Below, piece after piece: positions 1 to 12,000 of a stretch of 29,538 nucleotides of DNA; position 1 is the first letter of the stretch; each line of letters begins with the position of its first letter. This DNA is from Asparagopsis taxiformis (taxonomy: Eukaryota; Rhodophyta; Florideophyceae; Bonnemaisoniales; Bonnemaisoniaceae), in contig JALQPE010002978.1 of assembly GCA_030407315.1 (NCBI GenBank), positions 1 to 29,538 of the forward strand, in the 5' to 3' direction. The notes below the pieces were generated by a model. It did no database searches. It was given only the letters and a program-made list of their open reading frames with translations, and was not told the origin of the DNA. Made by a program: the position numbers and the translations under genes.

Positions 1-1244
1 TAGTTCGGTTGACGAAGTAGCTGGTACGAGCTAGTGGACACGCCGTCCTTACGAAACGAAACGAACAGTCCACCCGCTGGTGTTTTGACTGTATGTTAGG
101 TAGAACGGTAGAGATAGGTTAGCGAGTAGACACGAGCGTCACGACGCAACAATCCACGCGAGGATTACGTTAGCAAACGAGGTGGTACGTCACCGGAGGC
201 GCTCTCAACCAAGCCCGGAGGCACTACACGCAATCAGCCTTACGTGCGGCGATGGGTAGGGAGTACGCAGCTCGACGGAGACGAAGCCTCGCTAGGCAAA
301 ACGTAAACGTAAAACGTAGAAGTCAGTCGTAGACTAGAGCCGTTGCTCGTTCGATAATTGTCCCCTTTCCCTCCCGGCACGATGCCAATACCTATATAGC
401 CACGATGGCATCGCTTTACAGTGTAAACACTGCACGTAACGTCCCCGAATGGGAAAGGACCTTGTGGGTCACACGTAGGGACCCGTTGGTCCGTTGGCCG
501 TTGCCAGTACGTTCGTTGCACACGTGTGCCGGTTGCGCGCGCGCATGCGCCAGCAATGTTCGTGCATTGCTGTCGCCGGTCGTGTCCGCCGAAATTCGAA
601 TTCCGCGGAAAACGTAAATATTTGCAATTTCGGAATTGCCACGTATACTACACAGCCCCACCCCCACACGTGGACGTCCCGGCCACGCGAGGCCCGTCAG
701 GACGCGCCTGAGGCCCCGTGTGGCGCCTTTTCGGGTACAACTGCGGACGTGGCAGTTGTCCCGAAAAATCTCGTTTAAACGTACGCGGCCCGGTTGGCTG
801 ATCGAATCGCCACGGCGCCGGGGCGCGCGCGTGCGCTCCGGCTCTTTCGTAATCATCGAGGCCTGCCCGTTGGCATCGTTCGTCAATGCCTCGCTTAGGC
901 GGTTTCCTGCAACGAATGCAGTGTCCAATTCCACCACGCGGGTGTGCTTCAATTCAGCGCGATATGTGCGTAGGCCGCGGCCCTTTCGTGAATCTGCCGG
1001 CGGGCATTACGACAACGGTCGTCCGAAGGTTATTTAAGCCGCGGCTTAACGTGATAGCGATCGTCGCTCACCCTTCCTCTCACCATCGTCATCCAGGCCG
1101 TTGCCTTTCGTTCTCCCTTACCTTTTTCCCCCGCTGGGTACGACTACCTCCGTTCCTTTCGTTCTCTTGTTTCTTCTAGCCCGCGTGGCTCTCGTAGTCG
1201 TGCTCGTTGCACTCGTCGTAATTATCGTGTACAGCGTAACCACG
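1..1244. other. Non-coding GC-rich retroelement flank
   Basis: No convincing gene is seen here. The base style, rich in ACG on one strand and CGT on the other, matches the retroelement remains to the right. A TATA-like TTATTTAAG lies at about 1029 on the plus strand, some 215 bases before the gag-like start. A CTATATAG that reads on both strands lies at about 391-398. At about 655-667 the minus strand reads as a G-rich tract like a polypurine tract, next to GTGGACGTCCCGGCCAC (670-686), which recurs at 5509-5525. The stretch may therefore include LTR or untranslated sequence of one or two elements, but no LTR ends could be paired by eye. Confidence 0.35.
670..686. repeat. 17-bp shared motif, copy 1
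   Basis: GTGGACGTCCCGGCCAC is identical to 5509-5525. In both places a C-rich run lies just to the left, which on the minus strand is a polypurine-tract-like G run. This suggests the two sites are equivalent 3' ends of related minus-strand retroelements. Confidence 0.5.
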
Positions 1245-3514
1245 ATGGTTACGACTCGTAGTACCGATGCTAACACTCCGCGGCCCGCCGGCTCTGCTGG
1301 AGGTGGAGCGAGGAACCCTTCGCAGGGCGCTCCCTCCCTCGTCGGAGGCGGTGCGGCGCCAGCGACGGAAGCGTCCGTCGCTCCCGCCCCATCCGTTAGG
1401 GCGGGAGAAGCCGTTGCTCCTCAGGCCGTCGCCTCTTCGTCTCGCCCGATGGCTCCGTCTCGCCTGGTGGCTTCCGTGACGCCTGCCGAGGCTGCTAGGG
1501 CCGTTGCCCCACGTGATGATGACGCAACGGCGTCCGACTCGGGGAATTCGTCACCCATCGTTCCGGATGCCGCGGCCCCGTCGATGGGTGTAGCCGCGAT
1601 GGCAGCGGCCGCTCGTTCGCGTCGTGCTGTGGCGGCGGCCCGCACGGGCGTGCCTCGTCGTGATGGCTCGCCGCGTTCCCCTCGCCAGGATCCCTCGCCG
1701 GAGGGTGGTGACCCCGTTGGACAGTCGGCACCGCCTCACGTGGCGGTGCGGCGCTAAACGTAGGCGTCCTGACCCACGCGTGGGCTGCGTTGCCTCGCGT
1801 GGGTATCACGGATGACGATCTCGCCACGTTGGCCAGAGATCTTCTGGACGCCCGCGCGGTCGTCGACTATATGCGTTCCGCCGAGGATACGTGGGGGCGG
1901 GCAGCCGGGCGTCGTTTCGCCAACGGGCCACCGGGATCGGAACGTTACCAGATCCCGGCGTCGATACGTTGCGACCGCTCGTGGTTGCGTGACGTCAACG
2001 ACGCGATCTACGTCGATCGTATGGACGCGTTCCTGTGGAAGGGGACGCCCGAGGAACCGCCGTTCATCTCGGTGGCGTCCGTCTTCGTATGTCCGCGGAC
2101 ACTCTCCGAAAGGCAACGTGCCGAATGGAAGACTGCTCTTTCGTTGAGCGTCATCTCCAAGAGCGTAGTGTCGTACGACGACCATTTCGCGCTCCGTCAC
2201 GTGAACGCGGACGACTACCGCGTGTCGCACGCGTCGGCTCCGTGGGTCGTCCCGAGCGAGCTCTACTTCCCGCCGTTGCCGGAAGTAGTAGAGGAGTTTC
2301 CGTACCCCCGTGGGTCGTCCACGTTGCTACCACGCGTGGTGCACTACTTTACCGATGCCGTGAAGGACGCGCCTGCCCCCGTGAAGGAACGTTTCCTCAT
2401 GGCCGTGGATATCGAACACGCAGCGATGCTCGCATGCTCACTGTTCGTGGAACGTCGTACGACGTAACACAACACACGTGTGTTCGGGCGCGCGTGCCTA
2501 CTGCCGGAGTCCACGTTGGACTTCCTGGCCGACTACGAGATGCTTCGTGCAATCCCGGTGGACGGTTCCGACACGTTCGTCTCCGTTACCAGCGCGTTGG
2601 CTGAGGCTCGCGGCGCCCTTGCGTTGGGGCCGGAGTATCGGGTTATACGTCCCGATTACGCAAGCGGCGATAACCAGGAGTTCGTCTCCGTGCGTAGCGA
2701 TGGGGCTTACGTGCCGCGGGTCGCTTCCCGTTCCGAACGCCGTCGTGGCAATCGTACCGGTTATTTCGGCGGCCTCGGGGGCAACGAGCGCCCCCGTGGG
2801 ACGCGTTCTGGCCGTCGTGGCCATCAAAACGAAGCGCCGCGTGCGCCGGATCCTCGAGAGATCGTGCCACGCGAGGCGACGGGAGGGGGCAACGTTGCCC
2901 GCGTCAGTCGTCCGGATGTGGCCACGCCGGCCGAGCGCGCGCCACGCTTCGTGAGCCTGGACGACCGCGTCTCCGATGAGGATGCCCGTCGGCTTCTCGG
3001 TACGTCGATGGCCGCTCCGCCTCGTGCGGACGGCTGGGTTATTCGTTCCCTCATCTCTTCCGTGGCTCGCGCAGCCGAAGAGTTCAGGGCCCAGACGTTG
3101 GACCTGACTGCCCGCTTGGCAACGGAACGCGCGATTTCCGAGCGTCTCGCCGCGGCGACTCGTAGTTACGCGCCGCCCGTTGGCGTTCGTAATGAACCTT
3201 ACGGTTACGCGAGTGGCGGCGGCTTCGGCGACCCCGTCGGGTATGGTCACGCAGCGGCGTACCTGCCACGCGACCCCGCTTCGGTGCGCCCTTCGGATAC
3301 GCGCAGTCACGGGACTGCGGATCCTTACGCTAGGGATCCCGCGTCGCGTCGCGTCGCGAGCGAGCCCCCGTGGTCACGCAGACCGTCGATCCGTACGCGC
3401 CGGGTTTCGTTCAGCCCAGTCGCAGCCGCAGCCACGATAGCCGCGGCGAAGGCCCTGGTCCGTATGACCCTGCGGGCAAGCGTTCTCGTCGCTACTAGGT
3501 CGTTCCTAGGTTAG
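1245..3514 (+). pseudogene. Broken gag-like retroelement reading frame
   Basis: An ATG at 1245 opens a frame starting MVTTRSTDANTPRP that is rich in Ala, Pro and Ser and stops at 1757. A second frame, offset by one base, is already open across that stop and carries on to a TAA at 2465-2467. The same frame then runs open again to 3514. The simplest reading is one ancestral protein of about 750 residues broken by one frameshift and one nonsense change; a programmed shift at the first break is possible. The middle part is a mixed globular-looking sequence. The C-terminal third is rich in Arg, Gly and Pro. No CCHC zinc knuckle, protease or reverse transcriptase is visible. The gag label rests on context (retroelement-style DNA, low-complexity start, adjacent integrase) and not on a recognised domain. 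It could instead be another structural protein of a non-autonomous element. Confidence 0.4.
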
Positions 3515-5647
3515 TTCGTAGGCCACGTCGGCTCCAGCATCGTGTTACTTCGTAAACTTCGTTTTGTTTCTTTGCGTAATCGCATGGCTCCGTTGAGCTT
3601 CGTAATTCGCGTTTGGCAGGTCGTCTGCAGCGGGGGAGGGGTTAGCGTTAAGCCGCTCCCCACAATTTTTTTGTTGTGGCGTCTACCCCGTCAGGTGTCG
3701 TATGGCTTACGTAGCCCGTGCTTCGAGTTCGCGGCGGCGCGTGCCCGTTGGCAGGTTCGTAACACACGCAACTATTCGGCAAAGCGGCGGCGCGTAGCGG
3801 CGGCTTTTCACTGCGAGTGGTACGTTAACCTCGATCGTAGAGCCCGTTGGCGTGCGTATCATTTAGTAACTAACTCGAAAATCGTTTCCGCCGTCGTTTC
3901 TCGTTCGGATAACCCCGTCGGGTGTCGTATTCCGTTGAGCATTCGAGCTCTTTGGCACGCAGCACGTCAGTGCCAATTTTAATTTGCTCCGATGAGCTGG
4001 ACGGAAAATTCGCTAAGCGTCAGGCCGACTCGCGCGTGAGTTGGCTTGACGTTTCACGCCGTTGCGTGTACGCGGCAGTGCGTCGTGGTGCGTCGCGGTT
4101 CCGTTGACAACGTCTTTGCCGGCGGGCTTGGCTTTTCGTATAGCCGTTAACACCGTTAGCGCCGTCGCGCTTCACGTTCCCGCGGCTTCACGTTAGCCGG
4201 TGACGCAATCGTTGTGCTAGTCCGCTTCGCGTGGTGGCGTCGTTCGCCGCGGCGTCCGAGGAGCGTTTCGTTAGCTCATCCGTTATGTGGTGCGACGTGC
4301 ACCTGGGCATACGTAATGCTCGCCCTCTACGCCGTTGCGTAATTTCGTTTATTCGACTTGCGAACCCGACGGGGACGCGATTGACGAAGTCGTTTCGCAC
4401 GCCCGCGGGCGTTTGAGGCTGTTACGTGAGCCAGTTTTTCGTCGGCTCGTTGCCTTCAGCTGTGCTGTTTACGTTGGCTACCAGCTTGTACGCCGTCGCG
4501 TATTCGTATTTCGTTTCGTGCGTTCGACCCGTATTGTACGTCGTTATCGTTAGCGGCGTCCGCGTACCTCGCTCGTCTCCTGGCCGACGTGGCCGGTGGC
4601 GCGTGCGCCTTCGAATGCGAACGAGGTTGAAGCTTCGTTAGCTTTTACGGTTGCGACGCGGACGTGCGCGTCTTAGTCTTCGTGACCGTACGTGGTCAAC
4701 CCCTTTCGGGTTTGCTCGTGCGTTTCGACTAGCCGGCGGGCTTTTCGCTTTCGCGCGTCATTCGCTATGCCCGCGTGGCAGGACACCGTTGTGTCGTTCC
4801 GTGGTTGCCGTACGTGGCTACCGTGTTCGGCGTCGTGCCTCACGATGGCGATACGGTTCGCCGTCTGTTGTCGCGGCCTCGTTGGCTCGTCGTTCGCACG
4901 CTTTACTCGCGCGCTTCGTGCGCTGAGACCCGTTGGTCTTGTTCGTCGGCCAACGTATAGCTGCGTTCCGCTTCGTGCGGGAAGTTTCGTAATGCGGCCG
5001 TTGCCATCTTCGTTGGGGACGCGTCCGTCCTACGTCGTTTCTCCGCCTTCCGGCGTCACGTTGCCGTTAGCTCGCGAGCTGTTGGCGTTCACCTCGTTGG
5101 TCGATGCGACTCGTTGTCAGCGGCCGTCCACGGGGACGTACGATGGCTCACGTGACATGCCAAAATTACGAAATTTTCGGGGCACGCGTGTCCCGAGATT
5201 TGGCCGGATTAGCGCACTGTAATCGGCCCGATTTTTCGTACCGTGCGTCCATGGCCCGCTGGCCCAAGCATAATTTTTCGCGCGAAAAAATCTGACGTGT
5301 TGTCCGTCCGTGGCCCGCGGTGTCGTCACCTTTGCCCGTGGGACGGTCAACACTGTCGAGCCAGCCGTGGCTCCTCACATCGTGTGAATCGTCCGCGCGT
5401 GGACTCGTCGTCCAATCTTTCGTTGGCGCTCGTGCCTCCACCAACGTATGGTGTCGAAAACGAAAAGAGCGACGGCTCTAGCACGCATCGCGCCCCCCCA
5501 ACGCAAGGGTGGACGTCCCGGCCACTCGTTGTGCCTTCGCTTCTCGTTCGTGCGGCTCGTCGCCTTCGTTTGTTGCATCGTGTAACGTTGCGCACGCGTG
5601 CGCTTAACCCGACGCTCGTGTGCGTTTTCGGGGGCCGCCGTGGCCTT
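3515..5647. other. Gene-free GC-rich retroelement tail
   Basis: About 2.1 kb with no supported gene; short frames occur on both strands but none resembles a protein family. The DNA keeps the CGTTGG/TTCGTAA style of the gag-like region. Near-repeats such as CCCCGTCGGGTGTCGTAT (3913) and its variant at 3685 suggest internal duplication. Around 5160-5290 the sequence becomes rich in inverted repeats, including a perfect 16-bp palindrome TTTTTCGCGCGAAAAA at 5274-5289. It probably contains the 3' end of the plus-strand element and the 3' untranslated or LTR part of the minus-strand integrase element, but I could not place the join. Confidence 0.35.
5509..5525. repeat. 17-bp shared motif, copy 2
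   Basis: Second identical copy of GTGGACGTCCCGGCCAC. It lies just downstream of the integrase stop on the minus strand and is followed there by a G-rich run (5491-5499 on the plus strand is C-rich). The position is where a polypurine tract and 3' LTR would be expected for that element. Confidence 0.5.
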
Positions 5648-6603
5648 TCACGTTGTTGCTCGTCGCACGCGTGCGAAGTATCGAGAGACGCTCTCTTCAG
5701 ATACGTTCCGGCGGGGCTCCCACGTAGGGTTACGATACCCGACCCACTTCACGAGGAATTCTAGGGTGCCGTCATCGTTTACGCGATGGTTCAGTAGGTC
5801 GTCTACTACATACGCCGGACCGTCGCGGTTCTTGTCGAGGTCTGCCTCGGTGGCATCGTATGGCTCCGGCGGGGGCGCGTTCGCCGGCGTTGGCGCGTAC
5901 GCAACGCGGTCCGAGTTGACACGTTCAACTACGTCTCCTCGTTGGATGACGAACGTACGTACGTCGTTACGTAGTACGCGGAACGGTCCCAACGCGTGGT
6001 TGCCGAGCTTCGTGCCCTTCGCGGTCCCGTCCGTCGGGTCGATGAATACGTATTCTCCCGCACGGATGTTTCGATTCGAGACACGGACTCGTTTGTCGAA
6101 ATTTCGTTTATAACGTGCCTGCGCGGCCTTCAGCGTTCGATACGCGTTATCCATCGTTGTGGCGAGCTCACGAACGTAAGTGGCTCGCCCTCCCCCGTCG
6201 GGTAGTTCGCGGTTCGTTACCGACGTGTGTAGCGCCAACGGTGGCGGTGGATTCGTGAGAATCAAATCGAAGGGCGTCGTGCCCGTGCTCGAATGCACAT
6301 GCGTGTTGTACGCAAACGTTAACGCCGATGCGTATCGATCCCAGTCGTTCTGGTTTTCATTCACGTAATTGCGCAGCATCGCCAGGATCGTCCTGTTGTA
6401 GCGCTCCACCTGCCCGTTCGTTTGGGGGTGGTACGTCGACGTAAAGACGTTCGTTACGCAATTTCGTTGCAGACGCACTGGAAAAACTTAGCAGCGAACT
6501 GCTTTCCGTTATCGCTTATGAGCGTCCGTGGGGGTCCATACGAGAAGACCCACGCGTTGACGAACGCGCTCGCCACGTTGGCGGAATCGATATTTCGTAG
6601 AGG
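5648..6603 (-). pseudogene. Ty3/Gypsy chromovirus integrase with chromodomain, truncated and frameshifted
   Basis: The remnant of a retrotransposon integrase, which in an intact element joins cDNA to host DNA in the nucleus. The minus-strand frame shows the core motifs LISDNGKQF and TYHPQTNGQVERYNRT, so the second Asp and the catalytic Glu of the DD35E triad are present at about the usual spacing. The first Asp and the N-terminal HHCC zinc finger are missing, because the retroelement sequence ends at about 6603 where base composition changes. A single-base shift near 6470-6485 splits the core: the upstream frame stops at 6454, after CVCNEIA, while the downstream frame runs to 5648. After the core comes a region ending in a chromodomain (AYVVDDLLNHR, FLVKWVGYRNPTWEP), at about 5660-5830, which identifies a chromovirus. 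Chromodomains of this type are thought to steer integration to marked chromatin. No RT or RNase H is left, so the copy is dead. Confidence 0.88.
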
Positions 6604-7380
6604 TACCACAGGATAAGCAAAAATAGAGAATATTCCATGGAAAATGCCGTATTGTACAGTAGAACTAGTCACCATATTTTAGCGGAACGCCCATCCCCAA
6701 CCTTTGGATAAGGCCCATCGAAAAAATGTAAAAAATCATGGGCTGAGACCAGCACGGCGATTTTGTTTTACAGTAGGCAGGAACCAAGCAGAACTATGGT
6801 GTGGCCGTGAGGTGATGGCTGAACCATGTACGGAAGGACACGTAGGGATGGAAATGAACCACGTCCACATATGAGCAGGACGGCGGGTTGACTAGAACGG
6901 GCCAAGTCACGCAGGCACGGACTGTTGGAATGGAACCAGTACTGTATATGGGTATAGTTAGATATGGGGTGCACCGTGACTGCGATATGTGGTGGAAGGT
7001 GCAGAGCGATTCGTAGAAATAAACTATAAAATATAATGGGCACACCGTGACGGTCCGGTGTCTGAAACCAGGCGTAAGCAGCACTCGCTGAATGGACGGT
7101 GACCAAAGTATGATTATTGTATTCATTGGAATAATTCCAGAGTAGGTGACGTTTTGCTTATGGGACGTGACCAAGCTGACTTGTGGAACTGGCCAAACGA
7201 TAATCTGGAAAGGGACCATTGACTGGGCATGTACGGCCCAAGGCAAAGCGCAGTTAGTTTCCAAACTACAGTACTGTGTAAAGCCCGGATATATTCTATT
7301 ATAACACCTGCTCGTGACACTGGTATTATTCCACCGTGGAGCACTGTAATGGGTACGGTTCACTTCCACTGGATGTAGTG

Positions 7381-7560
7381 GTTGTACCGTCGGGTGGGCG
7401 TGGTCCATGTCCACTGGGTAGAGTAGTTGTACCGTCGGGTGGGCGTGGACCATGTCCACTGGGTAGAGTGGTTGTACCGTCGAGTGGGCGTGGACCATGT
7501 CCACTGGGTAGAGTGGTTGTACCGTCGAGTGGGCGTGGACCATGTCCACTGGGTAGAGTG
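7381..7560. repeat. 45-bp minisatellite, four units
   Basis: Four head-to-tail 45-bp units start at 7381, 7426, 7471 and 7516, each built on GTTGTACCGTCGGGTGGGCG followed by a part ending GGGTAGAGTG. They differ by single bases. A partial, rearranged unit follows to about 7590. Because 45 is a multiple of three, the block reads as 15-residue repeats in several frames on both strands, which explains the overlapping long frames here. Confidence 0.9.
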
Positions 7561-7934
7561 GTTCCACCGGTGGGCGCTCTGGGTAGAAACTGAAAGGTAG
7601 AATGGGCGGCACATCGCACTTTTGCGGAGAAACTGCAGGACGGATAGGTCTGACTGAAACGATATCTAGGAAGAATGGAAATCGGCATAGGGATAATGAA
7701 TTAGACTAGGGTGCAGCCAGTAGCGGGCACGCAAGATTTACGATATGGTGTAGTGGATATGGAATAGGTAAATGGGCAGCTAACGCCAAAAGTTTAACGA
7801 CATGAAGATCATCTGTACACTGCACTACGGAACTATGAACTACGCTACCATGGTAGACACTATACGGCAAAACGCTAGCTCTACATAAAGTAACTACAAA
7901 TACATATAGGCATGAAAAGAGAGATGAGGGGAAG

Positions 7935-8185
7935 CCAGAAATTTCTGTTGGCACCTGGAAGGAAAAGAATAGATGAATCAATGGTTAGTGCTAGGAATGT
8001 AATTTCATCAACGCTAGAAGCATGATTAGAAGCGAGAGAACATACCGTTGATAGTGGAGCCAGAGCTTGAGTAAGCGGATTGTAGAGAACCCAGAAACTT
8101 CTGCTGGCACATAGATGGAAAGAAGTGGATGACACAGTGGTTAGTGCTAGAAACGGTATGCCAAAAGCTCGATTAGAAGTTAGAA
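7935..8185. repeat. Imperfect direct duplication, ~100 bp, period 156
   Basis: The block starting CCAGAAATTTCTGTTGGCAC at 7935 recurs in diverged form from 8091 (CCAGAAACTTCTGCTGGCAC). Both copies continue through a GGTTAGTGCTAG motif and a GATTAGAAG motif. Unit offset is about 156 bases. This is an old segmental duplication of unknown meaning. Confidence 0.7.
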
Positions 8186-8707
8186 AAAGTAGTAATGACA
8201 GTAGCCCTGGAGAAAGACGAAACAGAAAGTAGGAAAGGCAGCAAAGTACGTTAGCAGAAGAACAACGAAGAACCGCAGAAAAAGACAGTGGGAGGAATGG
8301 ATAAAAGACTAAATGAGCTGGAAAACCTTATCGAAGGATGAGGCCGCGGGGCGGAACCACATCCGTAGGGATGCGATTGCACACCGCGACCCCATCCTGC
8401 GTAGGTGGTGTGCTCCATGCGACAGGCGATGACGATAGCGCTTAGCGTGACGCAAGCCTTAAATACTGTTGCAGAGTGAGCCCAGAGGTCGCGTATTTCA
8501 CTTGCGTAGTGAGAAAGCGCGCGCTTTTCGTACTGACAAATCAGAGACAAATCATCGATGATTCATGGACACGGCATGGACTCGAGATGGACACGTCATG
8601 GACACGTCATGAACTAGAACACTGGCGTATAGCTGCACGCTTGTGAGCGGAAACGTGTATTGCAGGCTAAGGAGCCAATGATGAAAAATTAGAAAAAAAT
8701 GACTAGT

Positions 8708-8815
8708 TACTGCAGTAAAAAGTGATCTAGGAAGATGCATTTGGTAGATCATTTTTTACTGCAGTAAGAAGTGATCTAGGAAGATGCATTTGGTAGATCA
8801 CTTTTTACTGCAGCA
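8708..8815. repeat. Two tandem 50-bp palindromic foldback units
   Basis: Two copies, offset exactly 50 bp (8708 and 8758), of a unit in which CTGCAGTAAAAAGTGATC and its reverse complement flank a 15-base loop (GGAAGATGCATTTGG). A third CTGCAG half closes the block. The arm sequence differs from the foldbacks at 13426 and 18157 by three bases. In those, CTCGAG replaces CTGCAG and C replaces G before TGATC, so all belong to one structural family. The block lies 260 bases past the stop codon of the minus-strand transposase-like gene, where an element end would be plausible. Confidence 0.85.
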
Positions 8816-9071
8816 CAGCTGGTTCAGGTTGACGGTAGTTCAACGAATGGATAAGGAAGCTGAATGTAGACTGGGGAATAAATACGTCGGAAAAGGATAG
8901 GGAAGTAGTCTAGCGACAAACAGGTGCAAGTTTACGAGTGCGGAAAGGAATAAAGTCATATATTCGGCTGGAGAAGTACAAAAAGTAGTATCTGTAGAAC
9001 AGGAATGAGTGAATCCAAGAAAAAGCATTCTGACAGGACGAACCAAACCGAATACACAATTTCATAGATTT

Positions 9072-12000
9072 CTACGCTGTCCTTGGCGGATAACCATCCG
9101 CTCTGGTAATGAAAGAGAAAGAACCTCCTTCTGTGAAAGAAGGACCACCGTGCGTTATCCCTCCTCTTCCACTCCTGTTGTCCACTTTGCAAAGTGACGG
9201 AGTGCAGTTGTGCAGCAAGCCAACCTTTCGAACCCCGGATGTAAGAGGGAGGAACCAGGAACCTGAATCCCTATTCACAGTAAAACTAGAATTATCGGAG
9301 TTATTCTTGGAAACACAATGCACAATTGCATAAGATAGAGGATTAATTCCGCCGGAAGATCTGTCCTTCGTAGAGAGATGAGGTAGGACGTGTTCTTGTC
9401 CCGAAGCCGGTTCGAAGACAGTATCTACAGCCCAGAAGGAGGGTGAAGAAGTCTTCTGTAAGATCTTAGAATTTAGCAAATTCGAGTAGCAAGCTTGTAC
9501 AACACACCCGGAAGCTATTTCATGACACTTGAAAAACTCTCTAGATGTACCAGAGAATGGTGTGGAGCAAGCAGGGTGCATAGAAATAAGTCGAGCACCT
9601 TTGCAAAGTATTCCAGAAATGTGTAAAGTATCTGAATTGTGCCCACAGGTGAAGTCCTGCTGGGTTGATATGGAACGCACAGGAGACCAAAAGTAATATG
9701 AAAAAGGAGATGAGAAGCATGGGAGAGAAGACTTCCTGAGATGTTCGAGAAGTGGGTCCTGCCGAAGATCATGTAGAGTGCTTGCTGGGATATCCTCCAT
9801 CGATTTACAATGGTCGCGTCCGAACAAGACCCGGAGAAGGAATCGTTTCGAGATATCTCGCTGAACAGAAGTTGGTGGCGCATTTGAAAAATTGTTGAGA
9901 GCCAGGTTGAGCCTTCCCTTCCAGTGGTTTCCAAGTGCAGCCATCATTGCATCCAACTGCCTGTCAGCACCTCCCGAACTTTCAAGTCCTCTTTTCATCT
10001 GTTGGTGGGTTGCTTCGAAGGAAAGTTCAGCCACCTGACGAGCATGGTTGAGTAGAGGAACCGTGTGTTCGAAAGCTTCAATGAGTCTATGCAAGTTTGG
10101 CTTATTGTCCAAAAGCTTCCTTGCCCTGAATCCCGTAGTCTTCTGTTCAACTTCATTTTGGTCGGCGTCAATTACCACAGAGCCGTCTCCTTTCAGTTTT
10201 CTTTTCTTTGATGGTACCGTACTCCTTTTTCTCGGAGGAACGGTTACGAGCAGGTCATCTACACGTTTTGCATAATCTTTCGAAAGCTGTTGCAGTTTTC
10301 GAAAACGCTTAGCTGCCGATAGTCCGGTCGCGCTCTGTACTGACTCTATGCCGTCAATATCGACACGAGGTAGAAAATAAGTAGCTGCGGCGATTGAGGA
10401 TAGCAATCGAACAAGTTCTAGGGAAAGTTCTCTTTGCTTCTCGGAAGCTCGGATAGACCTTGCTCCAGAGCCTTCTGAAGACTCCCCGGACTGGAAGCTC
10501 AGAGCCAACCCAAAACAGTGATCTGCGACTAGAAGTAAAGCAAATCTGTCCGAGATTCCCATTGTATTTGTTTCACCCGAGGTGAAGTTATATATCCTCT
10601 TCTGGTTAGTGAGACCTAGGACGTGAAGGGCATCTACCATAAAACTTTCTGCCATCCTTCTACTACCATCACTAGGCAGGCACGAAAAAGCATTGTCCAG
10701 GGCATCCTTAGCAAGCCCTTGGAGGAGGTGGTCGATCCCAATAAATGTGGAACGGTATGAATCAATAATAGCGGGAACAACAGGGATGCTCACAGAATCC
10801 ATACCAAGGGGTGTGCCAGATGGAACGAGGCCTTTAGACCTAGTTTCATCAAGCAGTTGCTCTATAAGAAGCATTGGAGTTTCAGTAGCGCTTTGCACTT
10901 TCCTCATTCCCAGGTATTTCATGATGCTCACCGTACTTTGTGATGACTGAACTGCCTGAGTTCTCTCTGAAGTACGGAATAGAGAATCCGAACTAGAATG
11001 AAGACTGGTGTCGTACCCGAACTGTGAATGTTTCCCGTGTTTACCTCCTCTGACGAAGAAACACAAGTGGCATGGACAATCTGCATTGTGTCCCATGACA
11101 TCGAGAACATGGGAACATGCGGGATAGTCTGATACAAAACCGACAAAGTCCAGGAAAATGATGCAATCGTTACCCTCTGGATCTACGTCATGGAAACCAG
11201 TCGTACATCCCTGGATTATGTCGCGAGAGATATGTCGAAGAATATGGTTTGTACTTACACCGGGACCAGTGACACCGATAATACGCACTGCAGAACTATT
11301 CCGGCGACAGTCCAGGGGCAGCCCCATGGGGATCATATAACATCCTCCAGCACTACCACTCTTACCAGAGGCCTCATTGAAGTCATCGCAGTACAAAAGA
11401 AAAGGGTAGACATAGTATGTGGTGCCACAGTCGAGAACACCACGGATACTTGTCGGATGGCAGGGAAGGGTATTCGTGCCCTGACTCAATAAAATGACAA
11501 TGTTAATCGCACGACTGCCACCGATATTAGTGTAAAGTCCTTCAGAATTGATGAAGAACATGAGTTTGCGAAATGGAGACGGGGGACCCGGAGAGCTGAC
11601 TATAAGACCGACGATGAAAGGCTGCCCAGTAGTATACGTAAAGTTACATCCTGAAGCAGGAGATAAAAGTGTGAGATGATCTCCAGGTCGAGCGAATTGC
11701 TCAAAGGACTTTTTGCGGAGTACCAAACCAGGCCCGAAGGAGTGGGGAGAAACGGACTGCTGCTGATCAGAGGCCTTACTGTTGTTCACCCATGAAGAGG
11801 ACGTGAAAGCCACGAAAGAATCTGAGTTGGAGGAAATTGATTTCTTCTGAAAGCAGGAGGCGGCTCTAGGGTCCAGATGGTTGGCTTGTTGACCAGTGGT
11901 AACTCGGACCTGGACAGTACCACCCCCGAAAGCAGTGATGGGTGTACCATCCATCTCCTCAGCACTGAGAGAGTGGTTTTGTCCTTTCACGAAGCGCTCT

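Larger units (their letters stand above)
6604..9071. other. AT-richer intergenic region with repeats, no supported gene
   Basis: The composition changes sharply at about 6605 from CGT-rich to mixed, AT-richer DNA. This marks the broken edge of the retroelement. Several minus-strand open frames occur at 6768-7688 and 7706-8135, but they have no family signature and partly consist of the minisatellite read through in three frames, so I do not call them. The segment contains the 45-bp tandem repeat, a ~100-bp direct duplication and the 50-bp palindromic pair, listed separately. Confidence 0.5.

Noticed and set aside
416..952. 178-aa minus-strand frame and overlapping plus-strand frames
   Set aside because: Many overlapping frames in GC-rich DNA with few stop codons; no domain and no consistent start.
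6794..7612. 272-aa minus-strand frame with 15-residue repeats
   Set aside because: The repeats are simply the 45-bp minisatellite translated, other frames are equally open, and the rest has no recognisable domain.
8330..8480. tRNA gene or tRNA-derived SINE in a GC-rich patch
   Set aside because: No cloverleaf, and no A box or GGTTCGANTCC-type B box could be made out.
9224..9240. TTCGAACCCCGG as a tRNA T-loop
   Set aside because: It lies inside the coding frame of the transposase-like gene and has no matching tRNA stems.
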